Notes: generated from the sequence alone by a model not told the origin. A DNA stretch of 64,000 bases from CAZROT01 sp964601895 (GCA_964601895.1 CAZROT010000007.1:28715-92714), one strand, 5' to 3'; positions 1 through 9,610 are shown, counted from the first letter of the stretch. Translations and numbers: made by a program.

Positions 1-1171
1 GTATGATGTAAGCGGAGTGGCGCTGCATACCACTCTGATTAATCGTTAAACCGACTTCATGCAGCATTGCTGCCCATTTTAGCAGATCTTCCAGTTGTGG
101 GCAGACCAGCTCGTTATTCTGTTTCAGCCACTGGTTGTAAAGTTGTTCTGTGGTTTTCAGTATCCGCCTGGCCTGCTCTCTGTCGATATGATAGTGCCTG
201 GCGAGGCTCCATGCCGTACGCTGGCGAATATCCTCATGGCGGAAACGGTCAATGATTTCATACAGCACACCTTCGCGCAGTGCACCATCAGATAACCGCA
301 GTTCTTTAATGCCCAGTGCTTCAACGATGCCACATAAGATGGCCAGCCCTGGAACGAAGACTGGCTTGCGTTCTTCGGACAGTCCTGGCAGATCGAGGTC
401 AGTAAAGTTTTTGTATACAACTACCTGTTCAATCAGCATGTTAAGGCGTTCAGGAGTTATCAGGCCATCTTTATGGCCGGCGGCGATTAGCACTTCCTGA
501 ATTGCTTTTATGCTTCCTGATGTCCCTGATACATGTTGCCAGCCCTGGCGCTGATACTGCGTAGACAGGTTGCCCAGCATCTGGGTGGCCGCCAGACGAG
601 CCTCGGTAAAATTTGTTGCGTTATTCTCGCCATGGGGAAAAAATTGCTGCCCGAAGCTGACACAACCCATGCTCCAGCTGTTGATTAATAAGGGCACGAA
701 ATTCTCTCCGATGACTAATTCGGTGGAGCCGCCACCAATATCAATAATCAGTTTGCGCCCTTGTTCTGATTGGGTATGCTCAACACCCATAAAGATCAAT
801 CGGGCTTCTTCATGACCGGAAACAATTTCAATGGGATAGGGAATGATGCGCGCAGCCCGGCTGAGAAAACTCTCTGAATTAACTGCCTGACGCAGGGCAT
901 GTGTACCAATAATACGTACATTTTCAGCAGAAAAACCCTGCAGACGTTCAGCAAATAACCCCAGACAGGATAAACCACGTTCAATAGCCTCTTCACTGAG
1001 AACAAAGTTGCTGTCGAGTCCATCAGCAAGGCGCACTCTCTGTTTCAGGCGCCCGAGAATTTGCAGAGCATTGTTAACGATACGCGCGATAACCATGTGA
1101 AAACTGTTTGAACCAAGGTCAATGACAGCAATTTCGTGAGGCGGAGTAATCTCTTTATTTTCAAGGGGCAT
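1..1171 (-). CDS. ppx: Exopolyphosphatase (3' end outside window)
   Basis: Processively removes terminal phosphates from inorganic polyphosphate; the family also hydrolyses pppGpp. The frame starts at ATG 1171, 4 nt after the ppk stop, and stays open to the window edge, giving about 390 of the roughly 513 codons expected from E. coli Ppx. The actin/Hsp70-type fold is visible: first phosphate loop IDLGSNSFHMV (about residues 17-27), GHEEARLIF with the catalytic Glu region (about 118-126), and second loop IDIGGGSTELVIGE (about 140). The C-terminal HD-like domain has begun (AAMLHEVGL) when the window ends. Tight spacing to ppk shows a ppk-ppx operon that both makes and degrades polyphosphate. 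Confidence 0.96.
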   Translation of the reverse strand, partial: MPLENKEITPPHEIAVIDLGSNSFHMVIARIVNNALQILGRLKQRVRLADGLDSNFVLSEEAIERGLSCLGLFAERLQGFSAENVRIIGTHALRQAVNSESFLSRAARIIPYPIEIVSGHEEARLIFMGVEHTQSEQGRKLIIDIGGGSTELVIGENFVPLLINSWSMGCVSFGQQFFPHGENNATNFTEARLAATQMLGNLSTQYQRQGWQHVSGTSGSIKAIQEVLIAAGHKDGLITPERLNMLIEQVVVYKNFTDLDLPGLSEERKPVFVPGLAILCGIVEALGIKELRLSDGALREGVLYEIIDRFRHEDIRQRTAWSLARHYHIDREQARRILKTTEQLYNQWLKQNNELVCPQLEDLLKWAAMLHEVGLTINQSGMQRHSAYII

Positions 1172-1175
1172 AACA

Positions 1176-3245
1176 TCAGGCCTGACTTTCAGATTGTTCC
1201 AGATTTTTTAGATAGTCATAAATAGCGTTCTGAGCACGTACTTTACTGCGGTTACCACAGGAGACGTAGCGATTACTCAATTTTTTATCAATATGACGCG
1301 CTTTTGCGGTATCGTTGAACAGTAATTCGAGAATATCAAGTACTTGTTGTTTTAACCTTGGATCCAGTAGCGCAACGGCGACCTCAATACGGTAATCGAT
1401 ATTACGTGTCATCCAGTCAGCAGATGACAGATAAACACGTTTATCTCCTTTGTTTTCGAATACATAAACTCTGTCGTGCTCAAGGTAGCGGTCAACGATA
1501 CTGATGGCCTGGATATTTTCACTGATGCCAGGTAATTTAGGGATTAATGAACACATTCCCCGTATTAACAAGCGAATAGGCACACCGGCACTGGCAGCAC
1601 GATATAACCTTTCTACTAATTCATTATCTACCAGATTATTTATTTTTAGTGTTATTCCTGAGGGCTCTCCTGCTTCGGCGTTGCTGATTTCCCTGTCAAT
1701 CAATTGATATAACATCAAGCGTGAATTCTGCGGCGATACGATGAGATGTTCAAATTTTACTGGCAGGTAAGGATTTTCTATAAAATTAAAAACGCGTCGT
1801 ACTTCATTGGTAATGCAGGAAACTGCAGTTAGCAGCGAATAATCGGTGTAAAGACGTGCTGTTTTTTCATTAAAATTACCGGTGCCAATGTGTGCGTAAC
1901 GCACGATTTTACTGCCTTCCCGACGGGATATCAGGAATAATTTTGCATGAATTTTTAATCGGGGTGCTGAAAAAATCACATGCACTCCTGCGGCTGTCAG
2001 ACTTTTCGCCCAGTGAATGTTGGCTGCTTCATCAAAACGAGCCTGTAATTCGACCACAACAGTCACTTTTTTACCATTATGCGCAGCATGGATCATCGAT
2101 TCCATAATGCGTGAATCTTTGGCAACGCGATAGATATTGATTTTTATGCCGAGTACATTGGGATCAAATGATGCCTGACGTAATAATTCCAGCACGTGTG
2201 CAAATGTATGATAAGGATAATACAGCAGCACATCCCGTTCACGTATCGCATCAAAGCCATTACGAAACTGGTTAAACCAGAGATGGCGTAAACGTGGTTT
2301 TGATGGGTAAATCAGACTACTTTTACCTACGTCAGGAAAGTTAACAAAATCTCTGAAATTGTGGTAACGGCCTCCTGTAATCGCAGAATTAGTATTAGAC
2401 AGCCCTAATTTTTCACACAGTAACTCAATCATAGCTGTGGGCATGTCATTTTGATAAACAAAGCGCACAGGCTCTGCCGTCAGGCGTTGTTTTAAGCTGG
2501 ATGACATCAATTCCAGCAGGCTGGATTCCATTTCAGTAACCAGATCATATTCAGCATCACGTGTTATTTTCATGGAATAGGCGTTCAGCGTGTCGTAATC
2601 GAAAAAGCCTTTAAAAATTTCATCCAGACAATAACGAACAATATTATCCAGTAATATTATCGAATGACGACGACGTGACGATTCGGGTGGCAGATTGACG
2701 AAGCAATAGACTTTATCTGACGGAATTTCCAGCAGAGCATATTCACTATGGGGCCCACGAACCATTTCCACGGCCAGATAGGTATAATCATCTTTCAGGA
2801 ATTGAATCAGATTAGTATCCTGGTTAATCAATATCGGTGTGATGTGCTGGCGCAGGTGTTGTTTAAAATATTGCACTAACCAGTGTTGCTGGTTTTCTGA
2901 AATCTGGCGTTCATTGATTAAAAAAATCCGATTACGCGCCATTTCTAACAGCAGATCGTTATACAGGCTATTAAATCCCTGCTCTGCTTTAACGATTCTG
3001 GCCTGAATTTTTCTTAACAGGCGTTTTGAGGTGCCTCCTGCCCCTTGTTCTGTACGAATGAGTATGCGCCTTTTCAGATCGGCAAAGCGCACTTTGTAAA
3101 ATTCATCCAGATTATTGGAATAAATACCAAGAAAGCGCATACGTTCAATCAGAGGATTGCTTTTGTCAGCCGCTTCCTGCAGTACCCTTTCATTAAAGGA
3201 TAACCAACTGAGTTCTTTTTCGACATAACGCTTTTCCTGACTCAT
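1176..3245 (-). CDS. ppk: Polyphosphate kinase 1
   Basis: Membrane-associated kinase that polymerises the ATP gamma-phosphate into polyphosphate. 689 residues, against 688 in E. coli. A longer frame reaches 3308, but ATG 3245 (MSQEKRYVEKEL) has a good ribosome site (GGAG, 8 nt upstream) and matches the family N-terminus. Both catalytic histidine regions are present: LKIHAKL (autophosphorylated His) and YLEHDRVYVF (second His). FSAPRLKIH has Arg where E. coli has Gly, and two residues are missing before QFRNGFDAIRERD. First gene of the ppk-ppx operon, divergent from upp. Confidence 0.97.
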   Translation of the reverse strand: MSQEKRYVEKELSWLSFNERVLQEAADKSNPLIERMRFLGIYSNNLDEFYKVRFADLKRRILIRTEQGAGGTSKRLLRKIQARIVKAEQGFNSLYNDLLLEMARNRIFLINERQISENQQHWLVQYFKQHLRQHITPILINQDTNLIQFLKDDYTYLAVEMVRGPHSEYALLEIPSDKVYCFVNLPPESSRRRHSIILLDNIVRYCLDEIFKGFFDYDTLNAYSMKITRDAEYDLVTEMESSLLELMSSSLKQRLTAEPVRFVYQNDMPTAMIELLCEKLGLSNTNSAITGGRYHNFRDFVNFPDVGKSSLIYPSKPRLRHLWFNQFRNGFDAIRERDVLLYYPYHTFAHVLELLRQASFDPNVLGIKINIYRVAKDSRIMESMIHAAHNGKKVTVVVELQARFDEAANIHWAKSLTAAGVHVIFSAPRLKIHAKLFLISRREGSKIVRYAHIGTGNFNEKTARLYTDYSLLTAVSCITNEVRRVFNFIENPYLPVKFEHLIVSPQNSRLMLYQLIDREISNAEAGEPSGITLKINNLVDNELVERLYRAASAGVPIRLLIRGMCSLIPKLPGISENIQAISIVDRYLEHDRVYVFENKGDKRVYLSSADWMTRNIDYRIEVAVALLDPRLKQQVLDILELLFNDTAKARHIDKKLSNRYVSCGNRSKVRAQNAIYDYLKNLEQSESQA

Positions 3246-3511
3246 TGTTACTCCATTCAATGGCACGTGGAAGTATTGCATGTCTTCATACATTATTATT
3301 ATTGTCAAAAACAGGCAGGTAAAGAAAGCTGGACTGTTTAATTATTATCAGTATTTGTTGATAATGCCTCTGACCTTGTGGTTTATCCATAAAAATGAGC
3401 CGCGTAATGATACAGAGCCACTTTTTCGGATAGCATTAATAAAATTATTTTTGATAACTTCATGAATAATAGGTATTGAATTTTTGTCTCTGTCCTGTTG
3501 CCTGTATCAGG

Positions 3512-3540
3512 CTGTCGTTTGCAATAAAAGAGATTATAAT
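3512..3540 (+). promoter_or_regulatory. Probable upp promoter (-10 TATAAT)
   Basis: In the 343-bp divergent region between ppk and upp a perfect -10 hexamer TATAAT lies at 3535-3540, about 50 nt before the upp ATG. The -35 at 17-bp spacing (CTGTCG) is poor. Overlapping it, GTCGTTTGC (3514-3522) resembles one half of a PurR operator, but the second half is not recognisable. The rest of 3246-3511 is AT-rich and holds no gene I can support. Confidence 0.4.
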
Positions 3541-3588
3541 TCGCACGTCGATGGTGATACTGACTACGCCTGAAATTGGGAGAGAACG

Positions 3589-4215
3589 ATGAAGCTCGTT
3601 GAAGTAAAACACCCGTTGGTACAACACAAACTGGGTTTAATGCGTGCAGGTGATATCAGTACGAAACGTTTTCGTGAACTGGCTTCTGAAGTGGGCAGTT
3701 TACTGACCTATGTTGCCACTGCAGATTTGGAAACTGAAAAGGTGACTATTAATGGCTGGTGTGGGCCAGTTGATGTTGAGCAAATTAAAGGCAAAAAAAT
3801 TACCATTGTACCCATCCTGCGTGCTGGCCTCGGTATGATGGAGGGCGTACTTGAAAATATACCCAATGCGCGCATTAGTGTGGTAGGCATTTATCGCAAT
3901 GAAGAAACATTAAAGCCTGTGCCGTATTTTCAAAAGCTGGTTGCTCAGCTGGAAGAGCGTATGGCGCTGGTAGTGGATCCTATGCTGGCAACAGGGGGGT
4001 CTATGATAGCCACCATTGATTTATTGAAAAAAGCCGGATGCCAGCATGTTAAAGTACTGGTGCTGGTTGCTGCGCGTGAAGGTATTGCTGCTTTAGAAAA
4101 AGCACACCCAGATGTTGAGTTGTATACTGCAGCCATTGATCGGGGATTGAACGAAAAAGGTTATATTGTTCCTGGGCTGGGTGATGCGGGTGATAAACTG
4201 TTTGGAACTAAATAG
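3589..4215 (+). CDS. upp: Uracil phosphoribosyltransferase
   Basis: Salvage enzyme converting uracil and PRPP to UMP. 208 residues, the same length as E. coli Upp. ATG 3589 follows GGGAGAG. The PRPP-binding loop is VVDPMLATGGSM (about residues 128-139), and the uracil-binding C-terminal segment YIVPGLGDAGDKLFGTK is intact. In E. coli upp is followed by the uracil permease uraA; here uraA is missing and hda follows about 65 nt later, so uracil must enter by another route or arise internally. Confidence 0.98.
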   Translation: MKLVEVKHPLVQHKLGLMRAGDISTKRFRELASEVGSLLTYVATADLETEKVTINGWCGPVDVEQIKGKKITIVPILRAGLGMMEGVLENIPNARISVVGIYRNEETLKPVPYFQKLVAQLEERMALVVDPMLATGGSMIATIDLLKKAGCQHVKVLVLVAAREGIAALEKAHPDVELYTAAIDRGLNEKGYIVPGLGDAGDKLFGTK

Positions 4216-4271
4216 AGAAAAAAAAACATGTTGTATATCATAAAATTCAGTGCGTCCTGCTGCTTATTGTT

Positions 4272-4283
4272 GAGGTGTTTCTG
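4272..4283 (+). promoter_or_regulatory. Ribosome site and CTG start codon of hda
   Basis: GAGG at 4272-4275 is followed by 5 nt and CTG at 4281. An in-frame GTG at 4275 overlaps the GAGG itself and has no Shine-Dalgarno sequence of its own, so it is a poor start. The CTG encodes the residue that aligns with Met1 of E. coli Hda (MNTPAQLSLPL versus LNTLAQLSLPL here). E. coli hda is known to start at CUG, so the unusual start appears conserved. Confidence 0.7.
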
Positions 4284-4982
4284 AATACGCTGGCACAACT
4301 CTCCTTACCACTTTATTTTCCCGATGATGAAACTTTTGCCAGTTTTTATCCGGGGGAGAATCCTTCTTTGTTAGCGGCAATACAATCTGCGATTAATCAG
4401 GCGCATGCCAGTTATATTTATTTCTGGTCGCGTTCAGGTGGTGGACGTAGTCATTTACTCCATGCTGCCTGTGCTGAGTTATCTCAGCGCGGTGATGCAG
4501 TCGGTTATGTTCCTTTGGATAAACGCGCCTGGTTTGTACCCGAAGTGCTGGAAGGCATGGAAGAGCTGGCACTGGTATGTATTGATAATATCCAATGTAT
4601 TGCGGGTGACAGGTACTGGGAAATGTCTGTCTTTAATCTCTATAATCGTATAGTAGAAACAGGGCGCACGCGTTTATTGATAACGGGAGATAGTACTCCG
4701 CGCCAGCTTAATTTACAGCTTCCTGATTTAGCCTCTCGCCTTGACTGGGGCCAGATATATAAGCTGCAACCGCTATCAGATGCAGGAAAATTACAGGCAT
4801 TACAATTACGTGCCCGATTACGTGGTTTTGAGTTGCCGGAAGATTTAGGGCGTTTTCTCTTAAAACGTCTCGACAGAGAAATGCGCACTTTATTTACTGT
4901 CTTAAACAGACTGGATGAAGCGTCTATTACAGCACAACGCAAGCTGACAATCCCTTTTGTTAAAGAGATTCTTGCGTTGTAA
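4281..4982 (+). CDS. hda: DnaA inactivator Hda
   Basis: AAA+ DnaA homologue that, bound to the DNA-loaded beta clamp, stimulates ATP hydrolysis by DnaA (RIDA) and so prevents re-initiation. 233 residues with the CTG start. The N-terminal clamp-binding motif QLSLPLYFPD is present, followed by the degenerate Walker A SGGGRSHLLHAA, Walker B region LVCIDNIQCI, the box VII Arg region DLASRLDWGQIYKL, and sensor 2 LKRLDREMRTLF. Probably cotranscribed with upp. A GTG at 4275 would add two residues but lacks a ribosome site. Confidence 0.95.
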   Translation: MNTLAQLSLPLYFPDDETFASFYPGENPSLLAAIQSAINQAHASYIYFWSRSGGGRSHLLHAACAELSQRGDAVGYVPLDKRAWFVPEVLEGMEELALVCIDNIQCIAGDRYWEMSVFNLYNRIVETGRTRLLITGDSTPRQLNLQLPDLASRLDWGQIYKLQPLSDAGKLQALQLRARLRGFELPEDLGRFLLKRLDREMRTLFTVLNRLDEASITAQRKLTIPFVKEILAL

Positions 4983-5200
4983 AAATAGCTAATGTATTTA
5001 TTGTGCTGATATATAGTTATCTGGATAATATACGCCAGTCAGGTTGGCAAAAACCTGTCGTTACTAAAAGCTATATTCAGGATATAACTCGTATAACAAC
5101 TATTACACATACCAGGACGCACATTTCTTCCTGGCTTAGTTCTCCTCTCTTCTGTAACTGAAAAATTATTTCAGTCCATAAATGAAATAGTAAATCAGCA

Positions 5201-6667
5201 TCATGTACCCTGGTACTGGCGGTAACGCTCGCTTAACTGGCGTAGCTGATCGATTCTGGCATCATAACGCGCCTGTTTCAGGCTACCCATTTTCACCAGT
5301 GAACTGGCGTTGCTGAGCAGGGAAATTGCCTGAGATAACTGTCCGTTAAGTGCCATGCTTTCTGCGTGTGCAGAAAGTTCTTCATCGCGTAATCCTTGAG
5401 CAGCACAAGCTTCGGCAAGCAGATTCCAGCCGTTGGGATCATTGGGATGACTGAATGTGTAGCGATAAAGCAGTCTGGATGCTGCGTCAGCTTGCCCTGC
5501 TCTAATCCAGGCATTAGCCAGATTCAGCTGCAGTACCGGCTGGTTGCTTTGTGTTGCCATGGCTTTGTGCAGCCTTGTAATCGCCTGTTCGGTTTTATTC
5601 TGTTCCAGGTAAATGTCGGTAATTAAATCCAGTAGCCAGATGTTGTCTGGTTCGAGGTTCAGTAAATTTTCTACCAGATGGCTGGCTTCTTTATATTTTT
5701 TCTCACGATAATATAAAATTGCCTGAGCGTATTTTTCTGCCAGTAGCTGTTTTTCATTATTCTGGCGCTCTGTATTTAACAGAAGCTGATTCACACTAGT
5801 GTGTTCTGAACCATACAAAGCAAGAATGCGCATACGGGCAAACAGATAATCCTGTGAAGACGGCTTATGATTTACCGGCATCAGGTTAGCACGGTTGCGT
5901 ACGTCTGCCAGACGGCTTTCAGGCAATGGATGTGTTAAGAGTATTTCGGGTGGTTTTTCAGCATAACGAGACTGATCAGCCATGGTTTGCATAAAAGCCG
6001 GCATGCCCTGTGCATCGAAACCTGCTCGTTGTAAGATCTCCATGCCTATGCGATCAGCTTCCTGTTCGTTTAATTGGGTAAAACTGAGTATTCCCTGACG
6101 GGCCCCTGCTAATGTAGTGCTGAGGGCTGCTATACCCGCCTGTGGATTTGCCATACCCAGCAGTATTGAGCCCAGCGCGCCTATCCAGGTGAGTGGTGTC
6201 TGTTTTTGTTGTTCTTCCATTGCTCTTGCCAGGTGGCGCTGAGTAACATGAGCAATTTCATGCGCCACAACCGATGCCAGCTCACTTTCGTTTTGTGTAT
6301 AACGAAATAATCCTGAATGCAGGATGACATTACCGCCAAAGAACGCATACGCGTTAATGTGTTGATTGTTTATCAGATAAAAATGAAATTTAGTACGAAC
6401 GGAACTGGCATGAGCCACCAGTTGATTACCCAACTTATTAATATATTGCATTAATAATGGATCGGAGATAAACGCTGTGCTGGACCCCATCTGGCGGATA
6501 TAGAAATCACCCATAGCAATTTCCTGATTGACACTCAATACGGTACCGGCGGTGGTACCTATATCCGGCAATTGATCCTGAGGCGCTGTATTAACAGGAT
6601 TTGCCATGGATAACAGCAGGGTCACAGGCAATAAGGTAATAATTATCTTATTGAATTTACTAGGCAT
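5201..6667 (-). CDS. bepA: Periplasmic metalloprotease/chaperone BepA
   Basis: M48-family zinc protease that helps LptD assembly at the outer membrane and degrades stalled LptD and BamA. 488 residues (E. coli 487). An N-terminal signal peptide (about residues 1-27, hydrophobic IIITLLPVTLLLSMA) is followed by the protease domain with zinc motif HEIAH (about 136-140), the third-ligand region EQEADRIGMEIL and the loop LLTHPLPESRLADVRNRA. The C-terminal half (about residue 310 onward) is TPR-like. The last segment RYDARIDQLRQL matches E. coli. No neighbour shares its operon closely; bcp lies 38 nt upstream on the same strand. Confidence 0.97.
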   Translation of the reverse strand: MPSKFNKIIITLLPVTLLLSMANPVNTAPQDQLPDIGTTAGTVLSVNQEIAMGDFYIRQMGSSTAFISDPLLMQYINKLGNQLVAHASSVRTKFHFYLINNQHINAYAFFGGNVILHSGLFRYTQNESELASVVAHEIAHVTQRHLARAMEEQQKQTPLTWIGALGSILLGMANPQAGIAALSTTLAGARQGILSFTQLNEQEADRIGMEILQRAGFDAQGMPAFMQTMADQSRYAEKPPEILLTHPLPESRLADVRNRANLMPVNHKPSSQDYLFARMRILALYGSEHTSVNQLLLNTERQNNEKQLLAEKYAQAILYYREKKYKEASHLVENLLNLEPDNIWLLDLITDIYLEQNKTEQAITRLHKAMATQSNQPVLQLNLANAWIRAGQADAASRLLYRYTFSHPNDPNGWNLLAEACAAQGLRDEELSAHAESMALNGQLSQAISLLSNASSLVKMGSLKQARYDARIDQLRQLSERYRQYQGT

Positions 6668-6705
6668 ATGAGGAGCACTGGTGGCTTTTGATTAATTTTT
6701 TATTG

Positions 6706-7185
6706 TTAACAAGGCTGATAACTTTCCTTCAGGTAAGTTAATACAATGTCATGGTGACTATGGGGGTTAACGTTTTCAAAAACCTGTTCAATTTTGCCAT
6801 GTTTATCAATCAGGAAGCTGATACGGTGAATACCGTCATAGACTTTCCCCATAAAGGTTTTTTCTCCCCATACGGCGAATTGTTCAGCAATTTGATGGTT
6901 TTCATCAGATAATAAGGTAAAATTAAGCACTTCTTTTTCAACAAAGCGCGAGAGTCTGCCTGGGTTATCCGTGCTGATGCCTAACACTTCAACATTGAAC
7001 TTTTTTAGCTCCTCCATATTATCACGCAGTCCGCATGCCTGAACGGTGCAGCCGGGAGTCATGGCTTTGGGATAAAAATAAACCAGTACACGCTGTCCAT
7101 CAAAATCGCTCAAATTGATTAGTTCACCGTCCTGGTCAGGCAGACTGAATTGAGGTGCAATATCACCTGGCTTTAATGGTGGCAT
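6706..7185 (-). CDS. bcp: Thioredoxin-dependent thiol peroxidase
   Basis: Atypical 2-Cys peroxiredoxin reducing H2O2 and organic hydroperoxides with thioredoxin. 159 residues (E. coli 156). The start at 7185 gives MPPLKPGDIAP, matching MNPLKAGDIAP of E. coli; GGAG lies 7 nt upstream, and an adjacent in-frame ATG at 7188 is equally possible. Catalytic motif PKAMTPGCTVQACGLRD contains the peroxidatic Cys and the resolving Cys five residues later. Upstream of bepA on the same strand. In E. coli the divergent neighbour is gcvR, not found here. Confidence 0.97.
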   Translation of the reverse strand: MPPLKPGDIAPQFSLPDQDGELINLSDFDGQRVLVYFYPKAMTPGCTVQACGLRDNMEELKKFNVEVLGISTDNPGRLSRFVEKEVLNFTLLSDENHQIAEQFAVWGEKTFMGKVYDGIHRISFLIDKHGKIEQVFENVNPHSHHDIVLTYLKESYQPC

Positions 7186-7188
7186 CAT

Positions 7189-7665
7189 TATTCTCCATTT
7201 TATTGTTATGCAATAGATTGTTTTTTAAATATAGTAATGCTGCCTCGCACAGTTAACGCTATACATGAGCGGCGCAGGTCTAAAACCGGCTCTGGATTAT
7301 TTTTGTGAGGCTGACTGTAATATTCATGAAATACGCAAGTTATAAGAATTTTCATCTCACACTAAAACTTCAGATACAGGTTTGACAACATTTATTTATA
7401 TTGCAAGAGTTAAACAAATCAGTAAAGCGTGCAAATAAGGTAGTATATGTTAGTCATTCTGCAGTTCATCTGTCTTAAAAAAAGAGAGGCATAGTTTAAG
7501 TATCTGATATTATCTCATTATCATCACTTTTTGACAGCGATTGTGGGTGCTGAGCAGAATGAAATTTTTCCCTTACGACACTGGCCAGGCACAATGCTGT
7601 TGTTTACTTGCTTTTCAATGAAAATCACAAGTACCATGAGCGGTTTTTTGTAACGGGGATGGTTA
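7189..7665. other. Divergent bcp-dapA intergenic region, no gene seen
   Basis: 477 bp, AT-rich, with stops in all frames at short intervals. In E. coli this interval carries gcvR; I looked for GcvR-like segments on both strands and found none, so the gene appears deleted rather than recently broken. TTGACA at 7382-7387 has no acceptable -10 at 16-18 bp, so I do not call a promoter, although promoters for both dapA and bcp must lie here. Confidence 0.5.
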
Positions 7666-8547
7666 ATGTTTAGCGGAAGTATTGTTGCATTGATAACACC
7701 GATGGACAACAGCGGTGCTGTTGATAGTACCAGCCTGAAGCGGTTGATAGAGTATCATATAGCCAGCAAGACTGCGGCTATTGCTGTAGTCGGGACTACC
7801 GGTGAATCTGCAACCCTGAGCGAGAATGAGCATGTTGACGTGATTACGTTAGCTGTTGAGCTGGCAGAAGGGCGTATTCCTGTGATAGCCGGGACAGGGT
7901 CTAATGCCACTGCGCAGGCAATAACATTAACAAAACGGGTGCATAATTCAGGAATATCAGGTTGTCTGGTTGTCACTCCCTATTACAACAGGCCAACACA
8001 AGAGGGGCTATTTCAGCATTTTAAAGCTATTGCGCAAGAGACTGACTTGCCGCAAATTCTCTACAATGTACCTGTTCGTACGGGTTGTGATCTTCTGCCA
8101 GATACGGTTGCCCGCCTGGCAGATATTAAAAATATTGTTGCTGTTAAAGAAGCGACGGGAAATTTAGAACGAGTTAATCAGATTAAGCAACTCGTTGATA
8201 ATGAAAACTTTATGTTACTCAGTGGTGACGACATCACCGCGCTCGATTTTATGCGTTTGGGTGGAAATGGAGTAATTTCAGTAACCGCAAATATTGCTGC
8301 TCGTGAAATGGCACAACTTTGTTTACTGGCGGCACAGGGTGATTTTATCAGGGCATATGCTTTAAATCAGTGTTTAATGCCAGTGCATCAGTGTCTGTTT
8401 GTAGAGACTAATCCTATTCCGGTTAAATGGGCGTGTAAGCTAATGGGACTGATTGACGCTGATACGCTGCGTCTGCCCATGACGCCTTTAAGTGAGACAG
8501 CTCGGGTTACGATAGAAAAAACATTAAAAAATGCTGGATTATTGTAA
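7666..8547 (+). CDS. dapA: 4-hydroxy-tetrahydrodipicolinate synthase
   Basis: First committed enzyme of the diaminopimelate/lysine pathway; condenses pyruvate with aspartate semialdehyde. 293 residues (E. coli 292). ATG 7666 follows GGGGATGGTTA. The TIM-barrel motifs are intact: VGTTGESATL (about residues 43-52), YYNRPTQEGLFQHF with the catalytic Tyr, NVPVRTGCDL with the active-site Arg, and the Schiff-base Lys in IVAVKEATGNL (about 161). With dapE and dapF in this window, it shows that the DAP branch needed for peptidoglycan is retained. bamC follows after 16 nt, as in E. coli. Confidence 0.98.
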   Translation: MFSGSIVALITPMDNSGAVDSTSLKRLIEYHIASKTAAIAVVGTTGESATLSENEHVDVITLAVELAEGRIPVIAGTGSNATAQAITLTKRVHNSGISGCLVVTPYYNRPTQEGLFQHFKAIAQETDLPQILYNVPVRTGCDLLPDTVARLADIKNIVAVKEATGNLERVNQIKQLVDNENFMLLSGDDITALDFMRLGGNGVISVTANIAAREMAQLCLLAAQGDFIRAYALNQCLMPVHQCLFVETNPIPVKWACKLMGLIDADTLRLPMTPLSETARVTIEKTLKNAGLL

Positions 8548-8563
8548 CTTTTGGAGAAATTTA

Positions 8564-9610
8564 ATGATAATAAGGTTACAAATAGAGGTAAAGATCGCGG
8601 TTGCTTTACTGGTGACATTGTCTGTCGCCTGCTCTACTGATAAGCATCATCAGTATCGTGCCAATGGTGATGACACTTATCTTGATTTACCTGCGTTAAA
8701 AGCACTGCAGGCGCCTGCAGGAATAATTCTGCCGCTACAAAACAGTGATTTTGCCATTCCAGCAACCTCGTTAACGCAACCTGTTGGTAAGCAGGTTGAT
8801 ATTCGTCCTCCGGAGCAGGCTGTGGCATTACTCAGAGGCTCACGGGCAGAATATGCTAACGGTATCGGTAAACTGCTGGTCGAAAATAATGCGCGTTATC
8901 GTAACATGTGGGCACAGGTGTTGCAGATAATACAGGACAACAACTTTCCCATTACCAGTCACCAGCGTGTAAACCAGACATTGACTACCGACTGGCTGAA
9001 ATGGCCACGCGCAGATGAAGATGTGCCATTTGAAGGGCGTTATCAGATAAGTGTCAAGCCAGAGGATTACCAGCTGGTGCTGGTAGTCAGGTCGCTTGAG
9101 TTACAGAAAGAAGGCGAAATCATCTCCGATAAATCTGCTATTCAGCGTTATAATAGTATGATGTTAAACACCATTATTAGTGGTTTGGATCAATTTTATA
9201 CTGATGCTGAAAAAATTTCATCGGGGTCTGACAGCGGGATACTGTATGTCCAGAGTGGTACGGATGAAACTGGTTTACCCATGCTTATCGTGCGTACGAC
9301 ATACAATGAATTCTGGCAGCGCTTGCCTGCTGCGCTGGAAAAAGCCGGTATGAAGGTTGTTGACAGTAGTCGTTCTCAGGGAATGTTTAAGGTGGCTTAT
9401 AAACCTGGCAGTGTAGATTGGGCTGCACTGGGTGCTAAAGATCCTTTGCTGAAAGAAGGAGAATATAAAGTGCAGGTGGGTGATCTTAATAATCGCAGTA
9501 GTCTGCAGTTTATTGATCCGAAAGGCCATACGCTGACACAGGCACAAAATGATGCACTGGTGGCGGTATTTCAGGCAACATTAAATCAGACTGAGACCAA
9601 AGCGAAATAA
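8564..9610 (+). CDS. bamC: Outer membrane assembly lipoprotein BamC
   Basis: Accessory lipoprotein of the BAM complex that folds outer membrane beta-barrels. 348 residues (E. coli 344). ATG 8564 has GGAG 9 nt upstream; an in-frame ATG at 8531 lies inside dapA and lacks a site. The signal peptide ends in a lipobox, SVAC, at about residue 23; Ser at -3 is less common than Leu. Conserved blocks DIRPPEQAVAL, TTDWLKW, RYQISVKPEDYQ, LPAALEKAGMKV and SSLQFIDPKGHTL match the unstructured N-terminal region and the two helix-grip domains. Translated with dapA. Confidence 0.96.
   Translation: MIIRLQIEVKIAVALLVTLSVACSTDKHHQYRANGDDTYLDLPALKALQAPAGIILPLQNSDFAIPATSLTQPVGKQVDIRPPEQAVALLRGSRAEYANGIGKLLVENNARYRNMWAQVLQIIQDNNFPITSHQRVNQTLTTDWLKWPRADEDVPFEGRYQISVKPEDYQLVLVVRSLELQKEGEIISDKSAIQRYNSMMLNTIISGLDQFYTDAEKISSGSDSGILYVQSGTDETGLPMLIVRTTYNEFWQRLPAALEKAGMKVVDSSRSQGMFKVAYKPGSVDWAALGAKDPLLKEGEYKVQVGDLNNRSSLQFIDPKGHTLTQAQNDALVAVFQATLNQTETKAK

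Noticed and set aside
3514..3522. PurR operator before upp
   Set aside because: Only one half-site is recognisable.
7382..7387. TTGACA as -35 of a dapA promoter
   Set aside because: No acceptable -10 at 16-18 bp.
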